From the NCBI GenBank assembly GCA_029167045.1, contig JARFPK010000003.1, positions 24,004 to 88,003 of the forward strand: 64,000 nucleotides of DNA. The letters run 5' to 3'. The notes under the pieces were generated by a model. It did no database searches. It was not told the DNA's origin and saw only the letters and a program-made list of their open reading frames with translations. Below, one piece after another: positions 31,942-42,947 of this stretch. The position numbers were made by a program, and so were the translations under genes. Positions within the stretch are counted from its first letter, which is position 1, and each line of letters begins with the position of its first letter. This DNA comes from Candidatus Methanocrinis natronophilus (GTDB taxonomy: Archaea; Halobacteriota; Methanosarcinia; Methanotrichales; Methanotrichaceae).

Positions 31942-32216
31942 CCTCCCGCCACCGGTGGGAGGATCGCCACCTCGTCCCCCTCTTCCAGGACCGTTGCCAG
32001 CCCCTCCAGGGAGTCGATCCGCTCTCTATTCCTCAAGATTATGACATACTCCCTCACCCGGCCGTCCTCCTCGAAGACGGCGGGGCCCAGCCCCTGGTGG
32101 GATGAAGCGAGGATATCCAGGAGATCTCCCACCGTCGATCCTCCATCAACGTCCATATCCTTCTCCTTTCCCAGGATCTCCCTGAAGCTGGCAAAGGCCC
32201 TGACATGTATCAACAT
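31938..32216 (-). CDS. MoaD/SAMP-like ubiquitin-fold sulfur carrier
   Basis: A 92-residue beta-grasp protein. The frame extends upstream to 32321, but ATG 32216 has GGAGG five bases before it and starts the fold (MLIHVRAFASFREILGKE). It ends in PPVAGG, the di-glycine that is adenylated by an E1 and turned into a thiocarboxylate. Possible roles are MoaD in molybdopterin synthesis (its stop overlaps moaE), sulfur carriage for tRNA thiolation, or protein modification as a SAMP. The E1-like gene at 29804 is the natural activator. Confidence 0.88.
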   Translation of the reverse strand: MLIHVRAFASFREILGKEKDMDVDGGSTVGDLLDILASSHQGLGPAVFEEDGRVREYVIILRNRERIDSLEGLATVLEEGDEVAILPPVAGG

Positions 32217-32247
32217 TTTTCCTCCAATATTTCCGCTATGCAGCATT

Positions 32248-35033
<2,786 letters not shown>

Positions 35034-36407
35034 TCAGCTGATCTTCAAACCATATCCTTCGGCGATCTCCAGAAACGACCCTGCGGCGTAGTCCACCTGG
35101 TCAGAAGTGAGGCCGTAGGTGTTCAGCTTCCATACCCTGGTGGCGCCGGCAAATTCGCCAATGATCCCCCTCTCCTTCAGCTCGTCGCTGAGGAAGTAGC
35201 CCCGCCTCTTGTGAGTCTTTGCCACCGTGTCGAAAGAATCGGTGGTGTCGACCTTGGAGAGGGTATGCCTCCTGGGAAGCTCGCTCAAGACCCTCGTCCC
35301 ATCGATCCGGGAGAGCTCCCTTAGGAATCGGTTCGACTTGGCCACCTCCTCATCCCAGGCCGCCGTCCTCGCCTTCACCCTGGGAAAGGAGGCGATCATG
35401 GATATGAGGGTCGCCCCCATGAGGGTGCACCCCATATTCTCCACCTCCTTGATCCCGAACCTCCTATTGGTGACGTCGCCGGTCATCTCCGTAGTCCGAA
35501 ATACCCTCTCGGCCCACTCCTCGGTGGTGGCGAGGACCCCAGAGGGGGCCACCGCTGCCATGCTCTTGTGGCCTGAGCCTACGACGAAGTCCGCGCCGAT
35601 CTCTTTGCCGTCGACGGGCATCACCCCCACGGTGTAGGCTCCGTTGTAGAGGAAGGGTATGCCGTAATCCTTTGCCACCTTCCCGATGCCCCGGACTTCG
35701 TGCTCGTTTCCGAACTGGTAGTCGAAGTGGTCGATCATCATCAGTCTGGGAAGGGATCCCGTCTCAGCCTTTACCTTCTCGATCTTCTCGGCCACGGCCT
35801 CGGCGGTCACCTTATTATCCTCGTCGAGGGGCACCTCCCGGACGACCCCTCCAGCGACCTCGACGGCGAGAAACTCGGTGTAGTGGGCTAGAGACGATAC
35901 GATGACAAAGTCCCCCTTCTCCAGGAGGGACTGGGTCACCGCCTGAAAGCCCCGCCTCGCTCCCGGGACGACCCTGGCCACGTCCATGGAGAGAAACTCC
36001 GCCAGCTCCCGGTGGAACGCCTCCACGGGAGGCCGGCCGATCTTGTCGAGGCGGAAGGGCTTTCGGCAGTGGTCGCAGGTGGAGTAGCCATCACCGTAGG
36101 ATATGATCGCCTTCCTGGCCTCGGGGGTGAGCCTGCCTGCCGCCTGGATCGGGTTGATGTTTATGTAATCCTCTTCGCGGCTGCGAACCTCTATCCCGTC
36201 GCAGACCCGCCCTGAGGGCAGCTCGCCGCCGCCATCCTCGATCCCGTCTATGATCCCCCGGACCCTCGCCAGAGCCTCGGAAAACTCCCTCTCCTCGCCT
36301 CCGTCGAGGCCTGTGGGGAGGGAACGTCTGAAGATCTCCCTGACGTCTTCCAGGGCGAAAAGTGCCTCATAAGTCTTCTGTATCCTGGTCCTTCTCGAAA
36401 CGTTCAT
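35034..36407 (-). CDS. pscS: O-phosphoseryl-tRNA:Cys-tRNA synthase (SepCysS)
   Basis: A 457-residue PLP enzyme that converts Sep-tRNA-Cys to Cys-tRNA-Cys, the only route to cysteine coding in many methanogens. YININPIQAAGRLTPEARKA begins the core, YSTCDHCRKPF holds the two catalytic cysteines, DHFDYQFGNEHEV and VGSGHKSMAAVAPSG (PLP Lys) follow, and NMGCTLMG carries a third conserved Cys. An N-terminal extension of ~75 residues precedes the core. The gene lies 15 bp downstream of tRNA-Cys, its own substrate, on the same strand and with only one visible promoter. No SepRS is in the window. Confidence 0.95.
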   Translation of the reverse strand: MNVSRRTRIQKTYEALFALEDVREIFRRSLPTGLDGGEEREFSEALARVRGIIDGIEDGGGELPSGRVCDGIEVRSREEDYININPIQAAGRLTPEARKAIISYGDGYSTCDHCRKPFRLDKIGRPPVEAFHRELAEFLSMDVARVVPGARRGFQAVTQSLLEKGDFVIVSSLAHYTEFLAVEVAGGVVREVPLDEDNKVTAEAVAEKIEKVKAETGSLPRLMMIDHFDYQFGNEHEVRGIGKVAKDYGIPFLYNGAYTVGVMPVDGKEIGADFVVGSGHKSMAAVAPSGVLATTEEWAERVFRTTEMTGDVTNRRFGIKEVENMGCTLMGATLISMIASFPRVKARTAAWDEEVAKSNRFLRELSRIDGTRVLSELPRRHTLSKVDTTDSFDTVAKTHKRRGYFLSDELKERGIIGEFAGATRVWKLNTYGLTSDQVDYAAGSFLEIAEGYGLKIS

Positions 36408-36422
36408 CTCGTCTTCCTCTAA

Positions 36423-36494
36423 AGCCGAGGGTGAGAATCGAACTCACGTAGATCCGGTCTGCAGCCGAATGCATAGCCACTCTGCCACCTCGGC
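36423..36494 (-). tRNA. tRNA-Cys (anticodon GCA)
   Basis: 72 nt on the minus strand. Acceptor GCCGAGG pairs with CCTCGGC; D-arm with GGCAGAGTGGCTATGC; anticodon loop CTGCAGA (GCA) on a TTCGG/CCGGA stem; T-arm GTGAGTTCGATTCTCAC; discriminator U73, the hallmark of tRNA-Cys. CCA is not encoded. It is directly followed by SepCysS, whose substrate it carries, and preceded by two operator copies and a TATA box. Confidence 0.95.
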
Positions 36495-36500
36495 CCACAG

Positions 36501-36514
36501 TTCACAATCGTGAA
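36501..36514. promoter_or_regulatory. Palindromic operator, tRNA-Cys promoter copy 1
   Basis: TTCACAATCGTGAA, 6 bp upstream of tRNA-Cys. About 26 bp downstream of the TATA box on the minus strand, so it overlaps the predicted transcription start. Exactly repeated at 38635. Confidence 0.75.
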
Positions 36515-36521
36515 CACGGCG

Positions 36522-36535
36522 TTAACGATTGTTAT
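36522..36535. promoter_or_regulatory. Palindromic operator, tRNA-Cys promoter copy 2
   Basis: TTAACGATTGTTAT, between the TATA box and copy 1. The two copies are 21 bp centre to centre, two helical turns, so two dimers could bind on the same face and block the basal factors. Confidence 0.75.
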
Positions 36536-36536
36536 C

Positions 36537-36544
36537 TATATAAA
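36537..36544 (-). promoter_or_regulatory. TATA box of the tRNA-Cys/SepCysS/metY/metX/moa operon
   Basis: TTTATATA on the minus strand, with an expected start about 26 bp downstream near 36512. The only clear promoter I see before the 5.6-kb co-directional gene series. Confidence 0.65.
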
Positions 36545-36601
36545 GCTTGTGATCCCGGCGACCGGTATGGGGGACGTCCTGGGAAGCCCCAGGTCCTGAT
36601 A

Positions 36602-37657
36602 TCATCCCGACGGATCCGTCACCGCCTCGAAGAATACCGGCCAGAAGGGGTCCTGCTCCGGGATCTCCAGGGGGACCGTCCTCCCGTCCGACCTCTTCAT
36701 CACCCTCTCCTCCTGATCGGCGGTGACGGTCCCAATCACCGAGGCTCTTATTCCGGCAGAATGAAGCCTTCTGATGATCTCTTCCGAAGAACCCGGCTTT
36801 GCCGTGATGATGAGGGAGCCCTCGGCGATGGCCGCCACCGGATCTATACCGAAGAAGTCGCAGACCATCTTCACCTCCTCAGGGCAGATGAAGGAGGTCT
36901 CGTCGACGATCATACCGACACCGCTGGCGTTCGCTACCTCGAAGAGCCCTCCTATGACCCCGCCCTCGGTGGCGTCGTGCATAGATGTGACCCCCCCCGC
37001 CTCCACCGCCACCAGGGCGTCCTTCACCACCGTCATTTCCCTCGTCAGGGCCTTCGCCCTCTCGACGAGCTCCGGCGGATGGATCTTCAGGAGGTCCTCC
37101 TCCCTCACCGTCGCCAGGATCCCCGCCGCCTCTATCGCCGGCCCCTTGGTGAGGATCACATCGTCTCCGGGCCTCGCCCCCCTGGGGGTGACATATCCGT
37201 CCTTATCCGCCACCGCGAAGACGGTGACCCCTCCGATGAGGGGGGCGGCGAGCCCCGGATAGCGACCGGTATGCCCCCCGACTATGGCGATGCCCAGCTC
37301 CAGGGCCGCCTCGTGGATGGCGTCTATTATCGTCTCGAGGTCGGCGTCTGAGGTCTTGGGGGGGAGGAGGAGGGTGTATGTCATGTACCTCGGCTTCACC
37401 CCCATCACCGCCACGTCGCTGGCGCCTATATGTACCGTATACCACCCGAAGATCTCCAGGGGCTGGCCCGGGATCGCGAGGATGGGATCCTCAGCGACTA
37501 TTAGGACCTTTCCATCCCCCAGGTCCACCACCCCCGCATCGACCCCGGTGAAGGGGGGGACTATCACCGAGCCGTCGGGGGCCCCGAGCCTGGTCAGAAC
37601 GGTGGCGGAGAAGGTCTCGAGGTCGATCTTACCTATCCTCGGCTCAGGGGGAGGCAT
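36602..37657 (-). CDS. HypE/AIR-synthase-like protein
   Basis: A 351-residue PurM-superfamily protein: PPFTGVDAGVVDLGDGK (ATP loop), YTVHIGASDVAVMGVKPRYM, AIVGGHTGRYPGLAAPLIGG and SMHDATEGGVIGGLFEVANA. It resembles archaeal HypE-like maturation factors, but the typical HypE C-terminal Cys (PRIC) is lacking: it ends AVTDPSG. So it is probably a different ATP-dependent enzyme of the family, perhaps linked to thiamine synthesis through the overlapping ThiN gene. Overlap with ThiN is 14 bp. The pair would be driven from the operator-bearing promoter near 38570. Confidence 0.78.
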   Translation of the reverse strand: MPPPEPRIGKIDLETFSATVLTRLGAPDGSVIVPPFTGVDAGVVDLGDGKVLIVAEDPILAIPGQPLEIFGWYTVHIGASDVAVMGVKPRYMTYTLLLPPKTSDADLETIIDAIHEAALELGIAIVGGHTGRYPGLAAPLIGGVTVFAVADKDGYVTPRGARPGDDVILTKGPAIEAAGILATVREEDLLKIHPPELVERAKALTREMTVVKDALVAVEAGGVTSMHDATEGGVIGGLFEVANASGVGMIVDETSFICPEEVKMVCDFFGIDPVAAIAEGSLIITAKPGSSEEIIRRLHSAGIRASVIGTVTADQEERVMKRSDGRTVPLEIPEQDPFWPVFFEAVTDPSG

Positions 37658-38231
37658 GATAGGACCTCGCGATCTCGCAGACCTCTCCTGCCACCTCCAG
37701 GGGGTCTCTCCCGATCAGGACCGTCACCGGCTCTTTTCCCACCGCCCCGGTCTCGTAGAATAGCTTGGGGATCCGGCCCCCGGCAGCCTCTATCGCCTCC
37801 GAGACCTTCCAGGGCATGGAGCCGCCCTCCCTCTCTTTAATCTCGTCCGGCTCCTTCCTCCTGTCGATGACGCTATAGGTCCAGCCCTTCTCCCCGGCGT
37901 ACCCCTCCAGCCAGAGGGCGAGCCCTGGGTCGCTGGCGAAGTTCACCCCGGCCCGATAGGCCGGGTCCCTCTTCATGACCTCTATAATCAGCCTCGCCAT
38001 ATGGCTGGAGGCTCCAAACCGGGGCCTTCCGGCGGCGTGGGGCATCCCCCTCACCATCGTGATCCTCCCGTCCACCGCCAGGACGTCCTCCGGCGACCCC
38101 GGATTCGGCCTCGCGTAGACTAGGTTGGTCCTCACCTCTGGCAACAGATGCCCAAATTCCTCGCAGCCCTCGATCTCTTCGAGGGCCATGAGAACCCTTC
38201 CGTACATCTCCACATCCTCTTCGATGGTCAT
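37644..38231 (-). CDS. thiN: ThiN-type thiamine-phosphate synthase
   Basis: About 195 residues from ATG 38231, where GGTGAAG gives a ribosome site; a longer frame to 38378 is less likely. The ThiN pattern is clear: RTNLVYARPNPGSPEDVLAV, RFGASSHMARLIIEVMKRDP, YRAGVNFASDPGLA, SVIDRRKEPDEIK and PKLFYETGAVGKEPVTVLIG. ThiN joins the thiazole and pyrimidine phosphates of thiamine in archaea and is often fused to ThiD; here ThiD is absent and a short N-terminal helix pair takes its place. Thiazole synthesis needs sulfur, which fits the shared operator. Confidence 0.85.
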   Translation of the reverse strand: MTIEEDVEMYGRVLMALEEIEGCEEFGHLLPEVRTNLVYARPNPGSPEDVLAVDGRITMVRGMPHAAGRPRFGASSHMARLIIEVMKRDPAYRAGVNFASDPGLALWLEGYAGEKGWTYSVIDRRKEPDEIKEREGGSMPWKVSEAIEAAGGRIPKLFYETGAVGKEPVTVLIGRDPLEVAGEVCEIARSYHASP

Positions 38232-38532
38232 AGCTTCACCCGACAACTGGTCAATTTGATCGGATCCGGCAAGATCGACACCCCTTCCGGGATCCCGGCG
38301 GCCCCCCTGGGCCCTCATGGATACGCTCCAGATCCAGAGCCCCTCCATCTGATGGGGCGATAGGAGCTGATCTGCCACACCACAAGATAGAGCTTCTCTG
38401 ATGGCAGCTGCGAGGGGCGGATTTGGAGAGGACGGTTCTTCTGGAAGAGAGCGGCACCGAGGAGGAGCAGCAGTAAGCCCACCAAAGGACGTTCAAGGAC
38501 CCTCAGATCTAACCCCGGACCGACCCGCGCAG

Positions 38533-38546
38533 TTCACAATTGCGAA
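38533..38546. promoter_or_regulatory. Palindromic operator, thiN/HypE-like promoter
   Basis: TTCACAATTGCGAA, at the predicted transcription start of the minus-strand thiN gene. One mismatch in the right half-site compared with 36501. Confidence 0.65.
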
Positions 38547-38634
38547 TAACGGAGACATAGCTGTCGATATTTCATATAGATTATGGTTGCCCATACCGCA
38601 ACATTTATAGCTTCAGATCCCTCAAAAGCCCTCA

Positions 38635-38648
38635 TTCACAATCGTGAA
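38635..38648. promoter_or_regulatory. Palindromic operator, OB-fold/ABC promoter
   Basis: TTCACAATCGTGAA, identical to 36501. It begins about 25 bp downstream of the plus-strand TATA-like ATTTATAG, over the predicted start of the OB-fold/ABC transporter transcript. Confidence 0.75.
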
Positions 38649-38809
38649 TCAAGTCGAAGCCGGGGCCGTATCCATCTTCGGGGGGTTGAAAGGGGAGGTC
38701 CGCCGGCTGGTAGCTGGAGAGAGGTATAGACTTGGAGAGACCCTCTGGCGCTCTGATCGCCGATCTGCGGGCCACCCCCGAGCTGCGGGATCGCAAACGA
38801 GGTGATAGG

Positions 38810-39199
38810 ATGAGATGCCTAAGAAAGCCGATAAAGGCTGTTGTTTCGATTGGTCTTTTGATGGTGGCAGCCCTCGCCTGCCTGGCGGTAGCTGCAGATC
38901 CGGAAGAGCTGGAAGGCGAAGTCGTGGAGATCCAGGATATAATAGAAGACCCGTCCTCCTTTGAGGGGAAGATGGTGGTTATTCAGGGCAGGATCGAGAG
39001 GATATGCCCGGCAGGATGCTGGTTTATCATAGACGATAAGACGGGAAACCTCTATGTCGACCTCTTCCCGAACGACTTCGCCCTCCCCCAGAATAAGAGG
39101 GGATCAGAGGCCGTCGTTTACGGCAAGGTCTCGATAAGGGACGGCGACCCATACATGATCGGCGAGATCGTCAAGATCGGGAAGGAGATCTATCGATGA
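38810..39199 (+). CDS. Exported OB-fold protein
   Basis: A 129-residue protein from ATG 38810 (GAGGTGATAGG upstream). Residues 1-30 are a signal peptide or anchor with a Cys in its core (AALACLAV), a possible lipobox. The rest is a small OB fold: VVEIQDIIEDPSSFEGKMVV, IQGRIERICPAGCWFIIDD and VYGKVSIRDGDPYMIGEIV. The CPAGC pair could be a redox or metal site. Its stop overlaps the start of the permease gene (ATGA), so it is a likely extracytoplasmic partner of the ABC system. Confidence 0.8.
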   Translation: MRCLRKPIKAVVSIGLLMVAALACLAVAADPEELEGEVVEIQDIIEDPSSFEGKMVVIQGRIERICPAGCWFIIDDKTGNLYVDLFPNDFALPQNKRGSEAVVYGKVSIRDGDPYMIGEIVKIGKEIYR

Positions 39200-40383
39200 A
39201 CTTCATCACCCTGGCCGTGAAGAACCTGATGAGACGGAAGGGAAGGACGGGGCTGACCATCCTCGGCGTCGCGATAGCCATATCGGTCCTCTTCAGCCTC
39301 ATAGCCCTGAACACCGGCTATGAGATCGAGCTCAACCGGGAGATGGACAGCTTCGGAGCCCACATCCTGGCGGTTCCGAAGGGCTGCCCCTACGAGGCCG
39401 CATCCCTGATGATCCACGGCGGGGTGATACCCAAGTACCTGAACATCTCCGACCTCGAGGCGGTCAGAAGTATCGATGGGGTCGAGGTGGCGTCCCCCCT
39501 CCTGATGTACCAGTTCTACAAGAGGGACGAGGCGACAGGCCAGAACAACCCTCACATCGTCTACGGGATCAAGATCGACGATATGAGGGAGATCAAGCCC
39601 TGGTGGAGGGTTGAGGGGAGGTTCTTCGAAGATGACGAGAAGAAGGTCAAGGTGGTGGGAAGAGAGCTCGCCGAGAAGGAGAACCTGACCGTCGGCCAGG
39701 TTATGCCCTTCGGCCCCCACCGGGAGGATTTCACCGTCGTCGGCATCCTGGAGCGGACCGGCGACCAGGACGACCTCCTCCACTTCCTCCCCCTGGAGGA
39801 GGCCCAGAGGCTTTCTAATAAGGAGGGGAAGATCACGACGATATCCGTCAAGGTCGGCGACCTCGGCAGGGTCGGGGCCGTGGCCGTGGAGATGGAGAAG
39901 ATCCCCGACATCCAGGCGGTGACGATGACCCAGATCATGGGGACGATAACGAACCTCACCGGTTCGGCCAGGTCTCTACTGATGACGGTCATATCGATAG
40001 CCATGGTGATAAGCGCCTTCGGGATCCTCAACACCCTCCTGATGTCGGTGAACGAGAGGACCCGGGAGTTTGGGATGCTCAAGGCGATAGGGGCCTCGGG
40101 GCTTGACATAGGCAAGATGATCATGGCTGAGACCCTGATCATCACCGCCCTGGGCGGCCTTTTAGGGACCGTCATGGCGGTGGCCGGGTCGACGATCATC
40201 GAGGGTTTCGTCAAGGGGATGCTCCCCTACGCTCCTCTGGGAAGCTTCATCCACATAACCCCGGAGCTCGTCGCCTTCAGCCTCCTCTTCTCTGTGGGCC
40301 TCGGCATCGTATGTGGGATATACCCCGCCTTCAAGTCATCGCAGCTTACTCCTATGGAGGCGATCAGGGGGGGTCTTGAATGA
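39196..40383 (+). CDS. MacB/LolC-type ABC transporter permease (FtsX domain)
   Basis: A 395-residue permease: one N-terminal transmembrane helix, a large extracytoplasmic MacB-like domain (~45-265, with ILAVPKGCPYEAASLMIHGG and VVGRELAEKENLTVGQ), then three C-terminal helices of the FtsX domain (AFGILNTLLMSVNERTREFG motif). Such systems use mechanotransmission to move or release molecules outside the membrane rather than import. Overlaps both neighbours by four bases. Under the sulfur-region operator through the OB-fold gene. Confidence 0.88.
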   Translation: MNFITLAVKNLMRRKGRTGLTILGVAIAISVLFSLIALNTGYEIELNREMDSFGAHILAVPKGCPYEAASLMIHGGVIPKYLNISDLEAVRSIDGVEVASPLLMYQFYKRDEATGQNNPHIVYGIKIDDMREIKPWWRVEGRFFEDDEKKVKVVGRELAEKENLTVGQVMPFGPHREDFTVVGILERTGDQDDLLHFLPLEEAQRLSNKEGKITTISVKVGDLGRVGAVAVEMEKIPDIQAVTMTQIMGTITNLTGSARSLLMTVISIAMVISAFGILNTLLMSVNERTREFGMLKAIGASGLDIGKMIMAETLIITALGGLLGTVMAVAGSTIIEGFVKGMLPYAPLGSFIHITPELVAFSLLFSVGLGIVCGIYPAFKSSQLTPMEAIRGGLE

Positions 40384-41087
40384 CGGCGATATTGGAGGCC
40401 AGCGGCCTCACCAAGATCTACAGGCGCGGCCGGGAGGAGATCCGCGCCCTGAAGGAGGTCGACTTCACCGTGGAGGAGGGGGAGTTCGTCTCCATCATCG
40501 GCCCCTCAGGCTCCGGAAAGACCGCCCTTCTCAACGTCATCGGATGCCTCGACACCCCCTCCAAAGGGAGGGTGATCCTGGACGGGACCGAGACGACGAA
40601 GATGAAGGAGCGGGATCTGGTGAGGCTCCGCCGGGAGAAGATCGGCTTCGTCTTCCAGCAGTTCTACCTGATACCGACCCTCACGGCCCGGGAGAACATA
40701 GAGCTTCCCCTCCTCTTCAGCCGCAAGGGCGAAAGGGGACGGATCGAGGAGATCCTGGATATGGTGGGGCTTTCAGATCGGGGCGACCACCTACCAGGCC
40801 AGCTCTCCGGGGGCGAGATGCAGAGGGTCGCCATCGGCCGGGCCCTCATCAACGACCCCAAGATCATCCTCGCCGACGAGCCGACGGGAAACCTCGACTC
40901 GGCGACATCAAGGATGATCTTCGAGCTCTTCAGGGATCTGAACAGGAACGGTCTCACCCTGGTGATAGTCACCCACAACCTGGATCTGGCAAGGCAGGCT
41001 GAGAAGATGTACACCCTCCGGGACGGCCAGATGGCTGGATGCGAAAGGCCGGATCTTCCGGGAAACGGCCGTGATGGGAGGAGATGA
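40380..41087 (+). CDS. LolD/MacB-type ABC transporter ATP-binding protein
   Basis: A 235-residue ATPase: Walker [13 protein letters not shown]-loop FVFQQFYLIPTLTARENIEL, signature LSGGEMQRVAIGRAL, Walker B IILADEPTGNLD and switch His in VIVTHNLDLA. Partner of the preceding permease. Standard length with a short basic tail. Ends about 110 bp before a TATA-containing gap and the rhodanese-like gene. Confidence 0.92.
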   Translation: MTAILEASGLTKIYRRGREEIRALKEVDFTVEEGEFVSIIGPSGSGKTALLNVIGCLDTPSKGRVILDGTETTKMKERDLVRLRREKIGFVFQQFYLIPTLTARENIELPLLFSRKGERGRIEEILDMVGLSDRGDHLPGQLSGGEMQRVAIGRALINDPKIILADEPTGNLDSATSRMIFELFRDLNRNGLTLVIVTHNLDLARQAEKMYTLRDGQMAGCERPDLPGNGRDGRR

Positions 41088-41198
41088 CTTACATCGAATT
41101 ATCATACGGGGCATTTGGGAGACGGTCCCGCGCCCCGGAGACAAAATTATCAGGAAGCCTTCTATGATACTGATGAGCTCTTGCAGAGGTAAAAGAAT

Positions 41199-42080
41199 AT
41201 GAGATTTCGAAGTAGCAGGAGATCAACCCCAATTTTGGCTTTGATTATATTGGCGGTCGGGGTTGTAGGGACGGATACCGCCGCAGCGGCCCCATACTGC
41301 TGCACCGTCGGAGGTTACGGCGGATGGTCAGGGGCGGATTTTCTAAAAGATACGCCGCCCATAAGCCCAGTCACCGGGAGCATATCCGCCCCCGCCTCGG
41401 CGGAGGCAGCCTCTGAAACCATAGGAAGAAATGTGGAGACTTCGGGGATGGTGCTGAACGTCTTCAACGATCCAGAGAGCCGGATCCCTGAGGCGGTCCA
41501 GATCGATTACCGCGACCTTATGGACGGGTCGGGGATGCCCAGGTCGATCTGCGAGCTATCGGAGATCCTGGGGAAGGCCGGATTATCCCGAGACGACTCG
41601 GTCTCGGTATATAGCGATGATCCCTTTGTCGCCACCTTCGTCTATCTGATCCTCGATTACCTCGGTCAGGAGAGGATCGAGATTCTGGAGGATGCCAACG
41701 AGATCAAAGAGAGCGGGCCGATGGCCAAATCCCCGACGGACTACAATCCCGCCCCACGAAGGGATCTGATCGTGAATTTTGAATCTTTTGATGGCGATGG
41801 GACCCAGGTGGTGGATGCAAGGCCTTCAGAGGAGCAGTCGGCTGAACCCCTGCCGGGATCCAGGAAGATCCCCTACGTGGCGGTCCTGGCGGATGGAAGG
41901 ATCAAGGGCAAAGCCGAGCTGGCAGATCTATTCTCGGAAATTGAGATCGACGAGCCGGTGGCGGTATATTCGGATGACGCCTTTCACGCATCGGCGGTCT
42001 GGTACGCTCTGAAGCGGGAGGGTTACGATCCCAGGATCTTCACGGGAGACGACTGGTCCACAAACCTGGCAAATAATTAG
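41199..42080 (+). CDS. Exported double rhodanese-like protein without catalytic cysteines
   Basis: A 293-residue protein with a signal peptide (~30 residues), a short Cys pair (APYCCTVGGYGG) and two rhodanese-type domains. In the first the active-site strand reads DSVSVYSDDPFVATFVYLIL; in the second EPVAVYSDDAFHASAVWYAL. Rhodaneses have Cys at the head of this loop; both copies here have Ser, so sulfur transfer by persulfide is not expected. The NVFNDPE and VVDARPSEE segments match the CDC25/rhodanese start. It follows the OB-fold/ABC genes and may be a binding or sensing partner. The two domains look like an internal duplication. Confidence 0.75.
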   Translation: MRFRSSRRSTPILALIILAVGVVGTDTAAAAPYCCTVGGYGGWSGADFLKDTPPISPVTGSISAPASAEAASETIGRNVETSGMVLNVFNDPESRIPEAVQIDYRDLMDGSGMPRSICELSEILGKAGLSRDDSVSVYSDDPFVATFVYLILDYLGQERIEILEDANEIKESGPMAKSPTDYNPAPRRDLIVNFESFDGDGTQVVDARPSEEQSAEPLPGSRKIPYVAVLADGRIKGKAELADLFSEIEIDEPVAVYSDDAFHASAVWYALKREGYDPRIFTGDDWSTNLANN

Positions 42081-42319
42081 GATCCGCACAGGATCCCAAA
42101 GGAAAGAATTGCCCTGGAGAGGGGACGGTCGCCCCGCCTGTCGGTCGCCCTCCCATCAGGATAATTTTTCTCAGCCCCTATATCAGAATCCTAAATTATA
42201 TTTTTGCTTTCTTTGGAGCATCGAAGCTAAACTCTTGCCGATTGAGGGGTGGCTCCCGCCTCCACCCCGGCCCCTTCGTCAGAGAGATCCGAATAAAGCT
42301 GCGAGATCCCCTGGCGGCG

Positions 42320-42466
42320 ATGCCCGCGGGTGCAGCCACCAAATGCAAAGCAGGAGATTGTGAGCTGACGGCCGCAGACTCCGGAAAGGTCCTGAAGGAG
42401 ACGGACTTTCCCTTCAAGAGCGCAAGAGAGGTCGCCGACGTCATCGTCGAGAGGGCGGGGCTCTGA
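42320..42466 (+). CDS. Small Cys-containing protein (48 aa)
   Basis: ATG 42320 gives 48 residues: TKCKAGDCELTAADSGKVLK then ETDFPFKSAREVADVIVERA. The second half reads like the end of an alpha/beta domain (FPFKSAREVADVIVERAGL); the CKAGDC pair may bind metal. The frame extends upstream to 42242 and the true start is unclear. Located 136 bp upstream of the XRE regulator. Not recognised. Confidence 0.4.
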   Translation: MPAGAATKCKAGDCELTAADSGKVLKETDFPFKSAREVADVIVERAGL

Positions 42467-42533
42467 AGGCCGCCCCGAATCTCCCTTCGGGCCTATCCCT
42501 CATTTTTTCATAACTTGCCGGCGCATCGAGAAG

Positions 42534-42563
42534 GTTTATATCCCATAGATTCACGATCGTTAT
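42534..42563 (+). promoter_or_regulatory. TATA box and operator of the XRE regulator
   Basis: GTTTATAT (42534-42541) is followed by the operator TTCACGATCGTTAT (42550-42563), which covers the DNA between the TATA box and the predicted start near 42565. A repressor there would block its own gene and the downstream larE and desulfurase genes. Confidence 0.7.
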
Positions 42564-42602
42564 CCAGAAGAGCTTTAGACCGAGATAGATCTTTGGTGAA
42601 AT

Positions 42603-42932
42603 ATGAAGCTTCCATGTGAATCCGCCGTCTGGGATACCCTCCCGAGCATAAGGGCCGCCGTCGCCAAAGAGCTGGTAGACCGGGGGCTATCTCAGAAGGA
42701 GGTCTCCCAGCTCTTGAAGATCAGCCCTCCCGCCGTCTCCCAGTACGTCTCCAAGAAGAGAGGGTACAGCATCACCTTTAGCGATGAGGTCAACCAGGCG
42801 ATAACGAGGCTGGCCGACGAGATGGTTCATAGCGACGCCTTCGACCCTACCGACAAGATCTGCGAGATCTGCAGGATGCTGAGGGAGGGCGAAGAGGTCG
42901 AGGCCCGGGATGAATGTGAAGGCTGCAGGTGA
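42603..42932 (+). CDS. XRE-type helix-turn-helix regulator with C-terminal Cys cluster
   Basis: A 109-residue DNA-binding protein. Residues ~18-60 are a helix-turn-helix (AVAKELVDRGLSQKEVSQLL, KISPPAVSQYVSKKRGYS); residues 60-80 a linker helix; the C-terminus holds four cysteines in KICEICRML and ARDECEGCR. CxxC pairs of this kind can hold zinc or an Fe-S cluster, so the protein may sense cysteine, sulfide, iron or redox state. Its promoter has the 14-bp palindrome, consistent with autoregulation, and it lies 15 bp upstream of larE. I propose it is the regulator of the seven operators here; this is inference from co-location. Confidence 0.8.
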   Translation: MKLPCESAVWDTLPSIRAAVAKELVDRGLSQKEVSQLLKISPPAVSQYVSKKRGYSITFSDEVNQAITRLADEMVHSDAFDPTDKICEICRMLREGEEVEARDECEGCR

Positions 42933-42947
42933 TACGAGCCGAGGGAT

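Larger units (their letters stand above)
38232..38809. other. Divergent intergenic region with two operator copies
   Basis: 578 bp between thiN (minus) and the OB-fold gene (plus). It has a minus-strand TATA-like CTATATGA near 38575 with an operator 30 bp downstream, and a plus-strand ATTTATAG near 38602-38610 with a second operator 25 bp downstream. No gene of its own is convincing. Confidence 0.6.

Noticed and set aside
36602..37657. True hydrogenase maturation factor HypE
   Set aside because: The C-terminal Cys needed for carbamoyl transfer is missing and no other hyp gene is nearby; kept as HypE-like.
41199..42080. Active thiosulfate sulfurtransferase
   Set aside because: Both active-site loops have Ser where rhodaneses need Cys.
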